NCBI GenBank assembly: GCA_030832185.1
Contig: JAURJQ010000010.1
Coordinates: forward strand, 102,032 to 166,031
Source: Chitinophagales bacterium
GTDB taxonomy: Bacteria; Bacteroidota; Bacteroidia; Chitinophagales; JADJOU01
DNA: 64,000 nucleotides
Reading direction: 5' to 3'
Shown: one piece after another, positions 1 to 9,700 of the stretch
How the letters are laid out: each line of letters starts with the position of its first letter
How positions within the stretch are numbered: the stretch's first letter is position 1
The notes under the pieces: generated by a model
Databases searched by the model: none
What the model was told of the DNA's origin: nothing
The model's input: the letters and a program-made list of their open reading frames with translations, nothing else
Program-made: the position numbers and the translations under genes

Positions 1-2
1 TG

Positions 3-509
3 ATAGAAATGAGTTACCAAGCTAGAAGGATGAAGCCTGTGACGATAAAAGCGGAAGTGGCAGCTAAGAAATCTGTACTCTATAATCCAAAGTATGACAG
101 CAGGGCGGCTGTATTTCTAGAGCCAGTTCGCCGAAGTGCGAAAGATTATAAAAAAATGTCAGGAATAGGCACTAGTAGTGATCCAAACAACCCAGGAGTA
201 GTAATGTCCCCCATATCTTTTTTCTATTACTCCAATAAAAAAGTACAGAGAAGGCTCAACGCCTTGGTAGATATCAATAAGCTGGATGCCAGTAATCAAA
301 AATATACCTTAGATTTTATATCATTAGTTACTAAGGTTGAAGATATCGATGAACTTAAAGATATTAAGGCCCATTGCTATTTCCCGCATGACGAGGTTTT
401 AAACTCTACCTTCTACGAATTAGGTCTTAAATTAAAAGATTGCTATATTGATTATTTAGAAGTAAAAAAGTCTATACCTGCTGTAGATTCTATACCAAAA
501 GCTGAATAG
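3..509 (+). CDS. hypothetical protein, probably the 3' part of a longer gene
   Basis: The frame is open to the left edge of the window, so the ATG at base 9 may be internal and the true start may lie upstream. The visible ~166 residues are charged and have no membrane segment. They include an SPISFFYYSNKK stretch followed by a predicted helical region with many Lys and Asp residues. This layout resembles the C-terminal region of Bacteroidota proteins that carry a carboxypeptidase-like regulatory domain at the N-terminus, but that is a weak impression and I assign no function. It converges on parE with a 26-bp gap and no clear terminator hairpin between them. Confidence 0.6.
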   Translation: MEMSYQARRMKPVTIKAEVAAKKSVLYNPKYDSRAAVFLEPVRRSAKDYKKMSGIGTSSDPNNPGVVMSPISFFYYSNKKVQRRLNALVDINKLDASNQKYTLDFISLVTKVEDIDELKDIKAHCYFPHDEVLNSTFYELGLKLKDCYIDYLEVKKSIPAVDSIPKAE

Positions 510-535
510 TTAGATATTTTACTAGGTACCAATCA

Positions 536-2401
536 TCATAAAACCTCTTCCTCCACCTCATCTATTTCGTAGATCAGATTGTCTAAAATAAAGCGTTGTC
601 TTTCTTTATCATTTCCACCCATATAGTATTTGAGCAATTCTTGTATTTTGATTTTATCATCTAGTATGATAGGAAGTAGGCGCATGTCTTTTCCTATGAA
701 TAAGGCGAACTCATCAGGCGATATTTCGCCTAATCCTTTAAATCGAGTGATTTCAGGCTTAGCTCCGAGTTTTTTCATTGCATCTTTTTTCTCCTGCTGT
801 GAATAGCAATAAATAGTTTCCTTTTTATTACGCACTCTAAAAATAGGTGTTTCCAATACCTTCACATGCCCGTTGATGACAAGTTCTGGAAAGAATTGTA
901 AAAAGAATGTGAGAAGTAATAAACGAATATGCATACCATCATGGTCTGCATCGGTAGCTATAATTACATTATTGTAGCGCAGATTTTCTATTCCTTCTTC
1001 TATATCCAGTGCATGCTGCAGTAGATTGAGTTCCTCGTTTTCATAGACAATTTTTTTCTTCATACCAAAGCAGTTCTGGGGCTTTCCTTTGAGTGAAAAG
1101 ACCGCCTGTGTTTCGGCATTTCTAGATTTGGTCATGGAGCCCGATGCGGAATCCCCTTCTGTAATGAAAATTGTTGTCTCTTTATTTTGAGCATATTTTT
1201 CATCCGTATAATGGTAGCGGCTATCTCGAAGCTTTTTGTTATGGATATTGGCTTTTTTAGCGCGCTCTTTGGCTATTTTTCGTACCCCTTCCATGTCTTT
1301 TCGTTCGCGCTCGCTATTTTGTATTTTCTTTAGCAGTGCCTCTGCTACCAGCGGATTTTTATGAAGATAATTGTCTAAATTTTGCTTCATAAAGTCAGCT
1401 ACAAATGCCTTCATAGAGCGTCCATCTCCTTCTAGAGACACCGTTCCTAATTTGGTTTTAGTCTGTGACTCAAACATTGGCTCTTGAATACGAACGCAGA
1501 TCGCCCCTACAATGGACATCCTTATATCTGATGCGTCAAAGTCTTTTTTATAAAAATCGCGAATCGTTTTGACGATAGCCTCCTTAAATGCACCTAGGTG
1601 CGTGCCGCCTTGGGTGGTAAACTGTCCGTTGACAAAGGTATAATACTCTTCACCGTATTTAGACGAATGGGTAAAGGCCATTTCTATTTCATCGTTTTTC
1701 AGATGGATAATAGGATACTGCTGTGACTCTATGTCTATTTTTTTATTGATTAAATCCTTCAACCCTTCTTTGGAGCTATACTCTTGTCCATTAAGAATAA
1801 TTTTTAGACCTGAATTGAGGTAGGCATAGTTCCACAGTTGCTCCTGCACATAATCAGGGATAAATCTATAATTGTGAAAAATGGCGTTATCTGGTCTAAA
1901 CCATATTGTAGTGCCATTGCCATCTTTAGAGGATTGAATTTTAGTCTCGTGTTTAATTTTCCCACATGCAAATTCAGCTATTTTTTCCTTGCCTTCTCGC
2001 ACAGATTTTACTTTGAAATAGGAAGAAAGGGCATTGACTGCCTTCGATCCTACACCATTCATCCCTACTGATTTTTTGAAGGCTTTGGAATCAAATTTAC
2101 CGGAGGTATTCATTTTTGAAATGGAGTCTACAACCTTTTCGAGGGGTATGCCTCGTCCAAAGTCTTGTATCATCACTTCGGCACTGTCGAGTTCTATCAC
2201 AACTTTCTTGCCATGTCCCATGATGTATTCGTCTACAGCATTGTCCATGATCTCTTTGAGAAGAATATAGATGCCATCATCTTGTGAAGTGCCATCGCCT
2301 GTTTTACCTATATACATGCCGGGTCTCAGCCGCATATGCTCTAGCCAGTCGAGAGTCTTTATGTCGTCTTTTGAATATTCTAATTCTAAATCGCTGCTCA
2401 T
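536..2401 (-). CDS. parE: DNA topoisomerase IV subunit B (ParE)
   Basis: ATPase subunit of the type IIA topoisomerase that decatenates daughter chromosomes together with ParC. The N-terminal GHKL ATPase shows EIMDNAVDE near residue 50 and DFGRGIP near residue 80. The transducer region follows, then a TOPRIM domain with EGDSASG near 417 and TDADHDG near 484. At 621 residues it has the length of Bacteroidota ParE and lacks the extra insert of longer GyrB proteins. The opening [13 protein letters not shown] and [18 protein letters not shown] fit ParE better than GyrB. No parC is adjacent in the window. The stop codon is TGA, which is relevant to judging in-frame TGA codons elsewhere here. Confidence 0.95.
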   Translation of the reverse strand: MSSDLELEYSKDDIKTLDWLEHMRLRPGMYIGKTGDGTSQDDGIYILLKEIMDNAVDEYIMGHGKKVVIELDSAEVMIQDFGRGIPLEKVVDSISKMNTSGKFDSKAFKKSVGMNGVGSKAVNALSSYFKVKSVREGKEKIAEFACGKIKHETKIQSSKDGNGTTIWFRPDNAIFHNYRFIPDYVQEQLWNYAYLNSGLKIILNGQEYSSKEGLKDLINKKIDIESQQYPIIHLKNDEIEMAFTHSSKYGEEYYTFVNGQFTTQGGTHLGAFKEAIVKTIRDFYKKDFDASDIRMSIVGAICVRIQEPMFESQTKTKLGTVSLEGDGRSMKAFVADFMKQNLDNYLHKNPLVAEALLKKIQNSERERKDMEGVRKIAKERAKKANIHNKKLRDSRYHYTDEKYAQNKETTIFITEGDSASGSMTKSRNAETQAVFSLKGKPQNCFGMKKKIVYENEELNLLQHALDIEEGIENLRYNNVIIATDADHDGMHIRLLLLTFFLQFFPELVINGHVKVLETPIFRVRNKKETIYCYSQQEKKDAMKKLGAKPEITRFKGLGEISPDEFALFIGKDMRLLPIILDDKIKIQELLKYYMGGNDKERQRFILDNLIYEIDEVEEEVL

Positions 2402-2518
2402 TTTTATTTCTAAATTACTTCAAGCAAATTTGAAGGAAAAAAAATGAATAGTCCTTCCCAAGTATTAACATACTATTTTATACAATAAGGTGAAATAAGG
2501 CATATTGGACAAAATGAG

Positions 2519-2550
2519 TTGCTAAATTGCTGATTTATCTTGTATTTTTG
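2519..2550 (+). promoter_or_regulatory. candidate Bacteroidota promoter for the repeat adhesin
   Basis: TTG at 2519-2521, a 21-bp spacer and TATTTTTG at 2543-2550 match the Bacteroidota -33/-7 pattern (TTG ... TAnnTTTG). The ATG lies only 8 bp past the -7 box, so the transcript would be almost leaderless. Confidence 0.35.
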
Positions 2551-2558
2551 TTCAGATT

Positions 2559-5324
2559 ATGATAATTCGTTTCGTACTAATTACCTTTTTAGTTTGGAAA
2601 ATTGGAGAAATTCAATCCCAGAATAACTGCGAAAATCACATACAGGTGTGTGGGAATCAATCTATTAGCTTAAACGTGTCAGGAGGGGGTAGTCAAGAAA
2701 TTAGCAATAGTAGTTGGTGTTTTTTTCAAGAGAATAATTCCTTATGGCTCAGATTTACCATACTTACAGGGGGTACATTAGGTTTTAATTTAATTCCATC
2801 TAGTACGAGTATTGTAGAAGATTATGATTTCATGGTCTTTGGTCCAAATGTGACCTGCACTGCTAAAGGGTCACCTATACGTTGCAGTTCCACCAATCCC
2901 CAAGCATCTGGGTCTGCAAATAATCACACAGGAATGAGAGCTTCTAGTACAGATGTATCAGAGGGACCGGGAAATTTAGGAGATAATTGGGTGAATTGGT
3001 TAAACGTTTCAGCTGGAGAAAGCTATTTTTTACTAATAGATAGACCCTTGGGCAATTCGGCCTTTACTCTAAACTGGACAGGATCAGCAGTTTTGAAAAA
3101 AACAAATGCTGGTCCAGATATAAGTCTATGCATAGGAAAAACAGCGACTATGGCTGCCACAGAGACAGGTAACTGGGTGCAGCATTCAACCAATCCGGCT
3201 TCGGCCACATTTTCATCCCTAACCAACCCTAATGCGACTGTTTCGGGATTGAACACAGTAGGTATTTATCGATTTACTTGGAGTTCGCTGGGTTGTGCGG
3301 ATACTATGCAGATTATGGTGAATAATACATCTAATTCCAGTGAGAATAAATCTATCTGTCAGGGACAGAGTTATCGGGGACATTCTTCAACGGGTGTTTA
3401 TTCGGATACTTTGAAAAATAAGGCAGGTTGCGATAGTATCATTACCTTGACTTTGACTGTGAAAAATCATCGCTCGTCTACTATAAATAAATCAATCTGT
3501 CAAGGAGAAAACTTTTTAGGATATACTACCAGCGGTACTTATGTCGATAAATTAGTAAGTGCGAATGGATGCGATAGTTTGAGAACTTTAAACTTATTAG
3601 TGAATCCTGCACATGCTCCTACAATAAATAAGAGTATTTGTGATGGCGAGAGTTTTATGGGAAAATCTTCAACAGGTACCTACACTTTTAATTATAAGAA
3701 TAGCTATGGCTGTGATAGTATCATTACATTAAATCTTAAAGTAAATAATTATTCCAATGTCATCATCAATACGGCTATTTGTCAAGGGCAATCGTATAAC
3801 GGTAAGACTGCAGCTGGAACTTATAAGGATAGCTTCAAGAGTATAGAGGGTTGTGATAGTATTCGTACTTTAAATTTAACCGTAAATCAGCATAGTCTAA
3901 GTACTATTTATGATACTATATGTCAAGGTCAAACTTCAGGTGGACATAGCACGACAGGCACTTTCTTAGATATACTAAGGAATTCAAAAAACTGCGATAG
4001 CACTCGTACCCTGCATCTCGTGGTGAAGCCTAATTCATTTTTTACGGTTAATAAAAAAATCTGTGAGGGGCAATCATTTCTCGGCAGATCGGTTTCGGGA
4101 AGTTATTCTGATAAATTTCTAAGTGCCAATGGTTGTGATAGCGCACGAACGCTTCTTCTATGGGTTTCAAAAAAGCAAACCATCTCTATATCTAAGAAAA
4201 TCTGTGAGGGGGAAAGCTTTATGGGCAGAAATCAGACGGGTTTTTACATTGATACCCTCAGAAATGATATTGGTTGCGATAGCATCATTACCCTTTTGAA
4301 TCTTAATGTGATATCTAAAGATTCTTTCCTCCAGAAAACAATCTGTGAAGGGGAGAACTTTCTAGGCTATGATTCTACAGGAATTTATTTCGATAATATT
4401 GTAGACGAAAATGGTTGTCCTCGATTGAGAAGACTCGACTTAACAGAAAATCCTATTACCTTTGGTAGTGAGATTAAAATTATCTGCTTCGGGGATTCTT
4501 ATAAAGGAAAAGCTAGGACGGGGAAATACTCGATAAAGTACAAGAATGTCAAAGGTTGTGATAGCTTCTTTAGTTTGGATTTGACGGTAAAGCCAGATTT
4601 TTTAGCTAAAACACTTCGCGATACAAATACCTGCACTGGAAATCCGATAGTCCTCAATGTCAAGGGCGGTTATAAGGCTTATGCATGGAGTGATGGAGTG
4701 ATGGATTCTATTCGCAGTGTTTTGAACTCTGGAAAATACACAGTTACAGTCACTAACATTGATGATTGCTTATCAACCGATGATGCCAAAGTGTTTTTTT
4801 ATCCTGTCCCTGAAGTTGAGATAGGTGAAGACACTATTATTTACGATGGAGAAGTGCTGAGATTTGAACCTAAAATTTCAGGAAGAATTAATTATAATGG
4901 ACTTCGCTGGACTCCAAATGATTTGTTTAAATGCGACTCCTGTCTTAAGCAATGGTTAGAAACTTCAGTGAATACCTTTGTCAAACTTGCATATAGGGAT
5001 GAATATACTTGCTATAATCAAGATTCCATCAATATAAAAGTATTGCCTGTGCAGAATGTAGGTTTTCCTACAGCATTTTCGCCCAATGGCGATGGGCTAA
5101 ATGATTATTTCGAATTGAATGGAGGCCCAGTTCGCACTCTGAATTTATCTATCTATAATCGATGGGGAGAAAAAGTTTATGATTATGCAGGTAAGACACC
5201 AATGTGGGATGGAAAATTTAAGGGAGAACAAGCTCCCACAGGAGTTTACACCTACTTCGTCCGCTTTAATTTATACAAAGGCGGCATTCAAGAAAAAATG
5301 GGAACCCTTACTATTATCCGTTAG
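2559..5324 (+). CDS. large secreted repeat protein with type IX (CHU_C, type B) sorting domain
   Basis: A 921-residue cell-surface or secreted protein. Residues 1-20 form a signal peptide ending near IQSQ. Residues ~22-260 form a non-repetitive N-terminal region with several Cys. Residues ~263-685 hold nine tandem repeats of ~47 residues with the pattern ICxGxSFxG...TGxYxD...GCDSIxTLxLxV, two Cys per repeat. After a PKD-like spacer, the last ~85 residues (FSPNGDGLNDYF ... GVYTYFVRF) form the gliding-motility-associated C-terminal domain used as a type B signal by the type IX system. The repeats suggest a stalk-like adhesin, with one disulfide per repeat as an inference. No T9SS machinery genes are in the window. 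It is transcribed alone, divergent from parE. Confidence 0.85.
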   Translation: MIIRFVLITFLVWKIGEIQSQNNCENHIQVCGNQSISLNVSGGGSQEISNSSWCFFQENNSLWLRFTILTGGTLGFNLIPSSTSIVEDYDFMVFGPNVTCTAKGSPIRCSSTNPQASGSANNHTGMRASSTDVSEGPGNLGDNWVNWLNVSAGESYFLLIDRPLGNSAFTLNWTGSAVLKKTNAGPDISLCIGKTATMAATETGNWVQHSTNPASATFSSLTNPNATVSGLNTVGIYRFTWSSLGCADTMQIMVNNTSNSSENKSICQGQSYRGHSSTGVYSDTLKNKAGCDSIITLTLTVKNHRSSTINKSICQGENFLGYTTSGTYVDKLVSANGCDSLRTLNLLVNPAHAPTINKSICDGESFMGKSSTGTYTFNYKNSYGCDSIITLNLKVNNYSNVIINTAICQGQSYNGKTAAGTYKDSFKSIEGCDSIRTLNLTVNQHSLSTIYDTICQGQTSGGHSTTGTFLDILRNSKNCDSTRTLHLVVKPNSFFTVNKKICEGQSFLGRSVSGSYSDKFLSANGCDSARTLLLWVSKKQTISISKKICEGESFMGRNQTGFYIDTLRNDIGCDSIITLLNLNVISKDSFLQKTICEGENFLGYDSTGIYFDNIVDENGCPRLRRLDLTENPITFGSEIKIICFGDSYKGKARTGKYSIKYKNVKGCDSFFSLDLTVKPDFLAKTLRDTNTCTGNPIVLNVKGGYKAYAWSDGVMDSIRSVLNSGKYTVTVTNIDDCLSTDDAKVFFYPVPEVEIGEDTIIYDGEVLRFEPKISGRINYNGLRWTPNDLFKCDSCLKQWLETSVNTFVKLAYRDEYTCYNQDSINIKVLPVQNVGFPTAFSPNGDGLNDYFELNGGPVRTLNLSIYNRWGEKVYDYAGKTPMWDGKFKGEQAPTGVYTYFVRFNLYKGGIQEKMGTLTIIR
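3345..4613 (+). repeat. nine tandem ~141-bp coding repeats
   Basis: Nine in-frame units of about 141 bp (47 codons) encode the ICQGQSF...GCDSI repeat. Protein identity between units is moderate and the DNA has diverged, so this is an old duplication, unlikely to be expanding by slippage now. Units 8 and 9 are the most divergent; unit 8 has GCPRL in place of GCDSI. Confidence 0.85.
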
Positions 5325-5433
5325 ATTTCTAATGTCATTTTGACTTTATTTAATCTTTCACAACTAGCCATTTCGTCTTCTAATTGTCTTAAAGTCATAG
5401 ATTTATTTTCACTTTGTTAAAACTAATGACAGC

Positions 5434-5465
5434 TTGTCTATTCTTTTGTTAAAGTATTAGATTTG
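5434..5465 (+). promoter_or_regulatory. candidate promoter for clpB
   Basis: TTG at 5434-5436, a 21-bp spacer and TAGATTTG at 5458-5465 match the Bacteroidota consensus. The leader to the clpB ATG would be about 85 nt. I saw no CIRCE-type inverted repeat. Confidence 0.35.
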
Positions 5466-5558
5466 AATATTTAATATTAAAAGAGTTGAGTTCTAACTAT
5501 ATGATGCTGTATATTAACATTTGTCATTATTTAAAATTCAAAATTTAAAATTAATAAA

Positions 5559-8156
5559 ATGGACATAAAGAAATTAACTATCAAATCTCAAGAGCTCGTT
5601 CAAAAAGCACAGAACAAAGCTATAGAACACTCACACCAGGCCATAGAAACTCAGCATATCGCTGCTGCTATTATAGAAGATGAGGAGAATCTAGTGCCGC
5701 AAATCATAAAGAAGTTAGGAATTCAGACGAGTCCTATTTTGAATAAACTAGAAGAATCATTTTCTAAAATACCTAAAGTTTCTGGCACAGAGACAGGACA
5801 ATATCTCAGTCGCACAGCGCAGACCGCTATGGTTAAAGCAGAATCATTAATAAAGGAATTCGGCGATAGCTATGTGAGTCCAGAATTAATTTTTCTATCC
5901 CTGTTAATGCAGAATGATGATACGGCAAAGCTGTTAAAAGAATATGGGCTCAAGGAGTCTGAGGTGCGCAAAGCGATGAAAGAACTTCGCGGTAGTCAGA
6001 AAGTAGACTCAAATACGACGGAAATGACTTATGATGCCTTAGGGAAGTATGCTATCAATCTAAACGAACAAGCGGAGAAGGGCAAATTAGATCCCGTGAT
6101 TGGTCGCGATGAAGAAATAAGAAGAGTACTGCACATTTTATCTCGCAAGACAAAAAATAATCCTATGCTGATAGGAGAACCAGGTGTTGGTAAGACGGCC
6201 ATAGCTGAAGGTATAGCTAAACGAATCGTTAATGGCGATGTGCCTGAAAATTTACTAGATTTAAAAGTATTCGCATTGGATATGGGATTACTAATAGCTG
6301 GGGCTAAATACAAAGGTGAGTTTGAAGAGCGTCTGAAAGCCGTCATCAAAGAAGTGGTTGATAGCGAAGGCAAAATTGTATTATTTATTGATGAAATACA
6401 TACGCTCATAGGTGCTGGAAAATCTGATGGTGCTATGGATGCTGCAAATATTCTAAAACCATCGCTAGCTCGAGGAGAGTTGCGAGCGATCGGGGCGACT
6501 ACTCTTGACGAGTATCAAAAATATTTTGAAAAAGATAAGGCGATGGAAAGAAGATTTCAGAAAGTTTTGATCGATGAGCCCGATGAAGAAGCTGCCATTT
6601 CTATTCTTAGAGGTCTAAAAGAGCGCTATGAAAGATATCACAATGTAGAAATAAAAGATGAGGCCATCATTTCTGCTGTCACTCTTTCCCAGAGATATAT
6701 AACGGATAGATTTCTTCCAGATAAAGCTATTGACCTGATAGATGAAGCTGCGGCTAAAATGCGGCTAGAAATAAATTCTGTTCCAGAAGCTCTGGATGAA
6801 TTGAATAGAAAAATAATGCAACTAGAAATAGAGCGTGAGGCTATTCGAAGAGAGAAAGATGAAGTGAAACTAAAAAATATTGAAGAGCAATTGTCGAAGT
6901 GGAGCATCGAGCGCAATGAGTTCAAAGCAAAATGGGACAAGGAGAAATCAATAGTAGATAAAGTACAAGATGCGAGATCGAATTTAGAATCCTTAAAACT
7001 GGAGGCAGAACAGGCGGAGAGAGCTGGAAACTATGCACGAGTAGCAGAGATTCGCTATGGGATGATGGCTTCGACACAGGCAGAAATTGAGGCTTGTGAA
7101 AAAGAGCTTAAATCCATTGAAGGAGGAGAAAAATTGATGAAAGAATTTGTGACTTCAGAAGATATCGCCGAGATAGTGAGCAAATGGACGGGTGTACCAG
7201 TGCAGTCTATGTTACAATCGGAGAAAACGAAACTACTTCACCTCGATGCAGAGTTGAGAAAACGAGTGGTAGGTCAGGAAGAGGCCATAGAAGCTGTCTC
7301 CAATGCTATATTGCGGAGTCGTGCAGGTCTTCAGAATCCAAATAGACCCATCGGTTCATTTCTATTTTTAGGTAGCACTGGAGTAGGTAAGACGGAGTTG
7401 GCGAAGGCATTAGCAGAATATCTTTTCAATGATGAAAATGCATATATCCGTATCGATATGAGTGAATATTCAGAGAAGCATAGCGTGAGTCGATTGGTGG
7501 GAGCCCCTCCGGGCTATGTTGGCTATGAAGAAAGTGGACAGCTAACCGAGGCGGTTAGACGCAGACCCTATTCTGTAGTTCTTTTAGATGAGATCGAAAA
7601 GGCGCATCCTGATACCTTCAATATCTTGCTTCAAATGCTAGATGACGGTAGATTGACGGATAATAAAGGTAGATTAATCAATTTCAAGAACACGATCATT
7701 ATCATGACATCCAATATGGGTTCGGATATAATTCTCAATGGATTTGACGATGTAGAAGATGAAAATGTAGCGAATGTAGCTCCTGTAGTCAAGCAAAAAC
7801 TCGTGGCACACCTCAAGACTATAATAAAACCAGAGTTTATCAACCGTATAGATGATATCGTCCTCTTCCTTCCATTGAGAAAATCGGTGATCAAAGCAAT
7901 TGTATCTATTCAGCTAAAGCAAATAGAAGAGCTTCTAGTACATCAAGACTTGAAATTGGAAATATTGCCTGACGCTATCGAATACTTAACCGAGCATGGC
8001 TATGACCCAGAACTGGGAGCGAGACCGCTAAAAAGACTTATTCAGCGAGATATAGTCAATCTAATCTCCAAGAAAATAATAGCAGGTGAGTTTACGAAAG
8101 GCATGACTATTTATATCGATGCGGTCGATGATATTTTAGTTGCCTACACCAAATAG
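5559..8156 (+). CDS. clpB: ATP-dependent disaggregase ClpB
   Basis: Cytosolic Hsp100 chaperone that threads aggregated protein through a hexamer, working with DnaK. Domains in order: Clp N-domain (~1-145); first AAA+ module with Walker A GEPGVGKT near 206 and LFIDEIHTL; the long coiled-coil middle domain (~400-525) that separates ClpB from ClpA/ClpC; second AAA+ module with GSTGVGKT near 604 and VLLDEIEKAH; C-terminal D2-small domain with GARPLKRLIQR. The length of 865 residues is normal. It stands alone with its own promoter-like sequence upstream and a strong terminator downstream. Confidence 0.97.
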   Translation: MDIKKLTIKSQELVQKAQNKAIEHSHQAIETQHIAAAIIEDEENLVPQIIKKLGIQTSPILNKLEESFSKIPKVSGTETGQYLSRTAQTAMVKAESLIKEFGDSYVSPELIFLSLLMQNDDTAKLLKEYGLKESEVRKAMKELRGSQKVDSNTTEMTYDALGKYAINLNEQAEKGKLDPVIGRDEEIRRVLHILSRKTKNNPMLIGEPGVGKTAIAEGIAKRIVNGDVPENLLDLKVFALDMGLLIAGAKYKGEFEERLKAVIKEVVDSEGKIVLFIDEIHTLIGAGKSDGAMDAANILKPSLARGELRAIGATTLDEYQKYFEKDKAMERRFQKVLIDEPDEEAAISILRGLKERYERYHNVEIKDEAIISAVTLSQRYITDRFLPDKAIDLIDEAAAKMRLEINSVPEALDELNRKIMQLEIEREAIRREKDEVKLKNIEEQLSKWSIERNEFKAKWDKEKSIVDKVQDARSNLESLKLEAEQAERAGNYARVAEIRYGMMASTQAEIEACEKELKSIEGGEKLMKEFVTSEDIAEIVSKWTGVPVQSMLQSEKTKLLHLDAELRKRVVGQEEAIEAVSNAILRSRAGLQNPNRPIGSFLFLGSTGVGKTELAKALAEYLFNDENAYIRIDMSEYSEKHSVSRLVGAPPGYVGYEESGQLTEAVRRRPYSVVLLDEIEKAHPDTFNILLQMLDDGRLTDNKGRLINFKNTIIIMTSNMGSDIILNGFDDVEDENVANVAPVVKQKLVAHLKTIIKPEFINRIDDIVLFLPLRKSVIKAIVSIQLKQIEELLVHQDLKLEILPDAIEYLTEHGYDPELGARPLKRLIQRDIVNLISKKIIAGEFTKGMTIYIDAVDDILVAYTK

Positions 8157-8184
8157 GAACATTTGGACGTATAGATATCTAAAA

Positions 8185-8224
8185 AAAAATAGCCTGTGGT
8201 TTTAAATCACAGGCTATTTTTTTA
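8185..8224. terminator. bidirectional Rho-independent terminator between clpB and tonB
   Basis: A stem AAAAATAGCCTGTG pairs with CACAGGCTATTTTT around a 9-nt loop, flanked by A-runs on the left and T-runs on the right. It can therefore end transcription of clpB (+) and of the tonB operon (-). Confidence 0.9.
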
Positions 8225-8240
8225 TCTACTTAAATTATTA

Positions 8241-9050
8241 TTACTCTATTTTGAAGTTCACTGGAACGTCAAAATAAACTGGCACTGGTTGCCCACCTTG
8301 TTTACCTGGTTTCCATTTCGGCATATTTCGAACGACTCTTGAAGCTTCTTCATCGCATCCGCCTTTGATTCCTTTCGTTACATTCACTTTGCTAATGCTA
8401 CCATCTGAGTTAACTACAAAGTTAACCATAACTACACCTTCTATTTCATTTTCCAGTGCAAATGCAGGGTATTTTATATTTCGCTGAAGATAAGCCATAA
8501 GAGCATCATCTCCACCAGGAAATTCCGGCATTTGCTCAGCAAAAACTAACGGTTCATCTGATCTCGGTGCTTCTACTCCAACTCCAGCATCTGTACCAGC
8601 ATCTAAATCATCTAAATCTTGACCTACTACCGTAGTTGTAGATATTTCGGCTTTAGATTCTTTAATTTCATCTACTGTTTTTATTTCCTCATCGGGTGGA
8701 GCTACTTCTACGATTTTTGGTGGTACAAACTGTATGGTCGCTTTCACTGGCGGTGGTGGCGGTGGTGGTGGTGGTGGTGGTGCTGTTTCATCCAATGGGG
8801 GAGGAGCTTTTAGTTCCGTCACTTTGCGTATCGGCGTTTCTGAATTGAAAATTACCTTATCCTTAAGCTTATCATAAACTACATATGCTGCTACAATGCC
8901 AAGTACAAGGAATAGAAATATAACCAAAGACTTTTTAAGGTGCTGTGGGTAGCTTTTTCTTAGGTCATAGGCACCATAGGATTTATTTTTTCCTCTGAAG
9001 AGAAGGTCATCCAATGAACCTTTCATGGCGATTACTTGATCTAAATTCAT
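8241..9050 (-). CDS. tonB: TonB-family energy transducer
   Basis: Spans the periplasm to pass energy from ExbB/ExbD to TonB-dependent outer-membrane receptors. The cytoplasmic N-terminus (~1-36) contains KNKSYGAYDLRKSY, typical of Bacteroidota TonB. One membrane helix follows (~40-60), then a Pro-rich periplasmic linker with an 11-Pro run near residues 97-107 and more PP motifs. The TonB C-terminal domain covers ~175-269, with YPAFALENEIEGVVMVNFVV and a conserved W in PKWKPGKQGG. It is the last gene of exbB-exbD-exbD-tonB, 14 bp after the second exbD. Confidence 0.93.
   Translation of the reverse strand: MNLDQVIAMKGSLDDLLFRGKNKSYGAYDLRKSYPQHLKKSLVIFLFLVLGIVAAYVVYDKLKDKVIFNSETPIRKVTELKAPPPLDETAPPPPPPPPPPPVKATIQFVPPKIVEVAPPDEEIKTVDEIKESKAEISTTTVVGQDLDDLDAGTDAGVGVEAPRSDEPLVFAEQMPEFPGGDDALMAYLQRNIKYPAFALENEIEGVVMVNFVVNSDGSISKVNVTKGIKGGCDEEASRVVRNMPKWKPGKQGGQPVPVYFDVPVNFKIE
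8748..8782 (-). repeat. CCA/CCG triplet run encoding the TonB poly-proline linker
   Basis: Eleven consecutive NGG triplets on the plus strand, six of them an uninterrupted TGG run, encode the poly-Pro stretch of TonB. Slippage here would change linker length without breaking the frame. Confidence 0.8.
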
Positions 9051-9064
9051 GTCTAATTTCTTAA

Positions 9065-9652
9065 TTATTTTTGAACCACTTTTTTCATTGAATTATCTAC
9101 TAAGGTCTTCTCTGGTTCCGAAATAGGAAGGATAGCATAAAACTTAATATCAGCTATGTGCATTTCATCCAGCACGTCAACCATATTCCCATAAACAGAA
9201 GAATCTACCGCTTTGATAAGAACCATTGTTTTGTTATTCTTCTTAGAATCAATTCCAAGTCCATTTGGCAAAGCAGCTACCGCTTTCTTCTTATCTAAAA
9301 TGACTTTTCGTATTCCACTTTCTTTATCAAATGTAGTTGATTTAATTCCATTAGGGTCAGCCGCAGCTTTCTCTGGAGATCCGAAGTAGTATAATACCAC
9401 ATTTTTCGGCGCAAGTAAAACTGTCATAACTACATCATCATCTACTGGTGGTGGATCTACTGGAATATTTTCCGTATCAGGCAGTGCTATTTCCATAGCT
9501 TTTGGTTTGGATAGGGAAGTAGTAAGCATGAAGAAAGTAATGAGTAGAAATGCTAAGTCTACCATGGGTGTTAAGTCTACACGGGGCGAGGGTTTTTTAC
9601 TTCTTCCTTTTTTGCCTCCCCCGCCCTGGGGATTTTCTGCTATTTCAGCCAT
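9065..9652 (-). CDS. exbD: ExbD/TolR-family biopolymer transport protein (second copy)
   Basis: Inner-membrane stator partner of ExbB. A basic cytoplasmic N-terminus precedes one membrane helix at ~25-48, with RVDLTPMVDLAFLLITFFMLTT carrying the essential membrane Asp (PMVDLAF). The periplasmic domain completes 195 residues. Bacteroidota ton operons commonly carry two unequal exbD genes, and this one follows the other by about 48 bp. Confidence 0.92.
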   Translation of the reverse strand: MAEIAENPQGGGGKKGRSKKPSPRVDLTPMVDLAFLLITFFMLTTSLSKPKAMEIALPDTENIPVDPPPVDDDVVMTVLLAPKNVVLYYFGSPEKAAADPNGIKSTTFDKESGIRKVILDKKKAVAALPNGLGIDSKKNNKTMVLIKAVDSSVYGNMVDVLDEMHIADIKFYAILPISEPEKTLVDNSMKKVVQK

Positions 9653-9700
9653 ATCTTATCTCTTTTGTTTCAGTTATTACCTACTTAAATATTATAATTT

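Noticed and set aside
6029-6940. Minus-strand ORFs of 126 and 100 aa within clpB
   Set aside because: Ser-rich shadow frames of the highly conserved AAA+ coding sequence.
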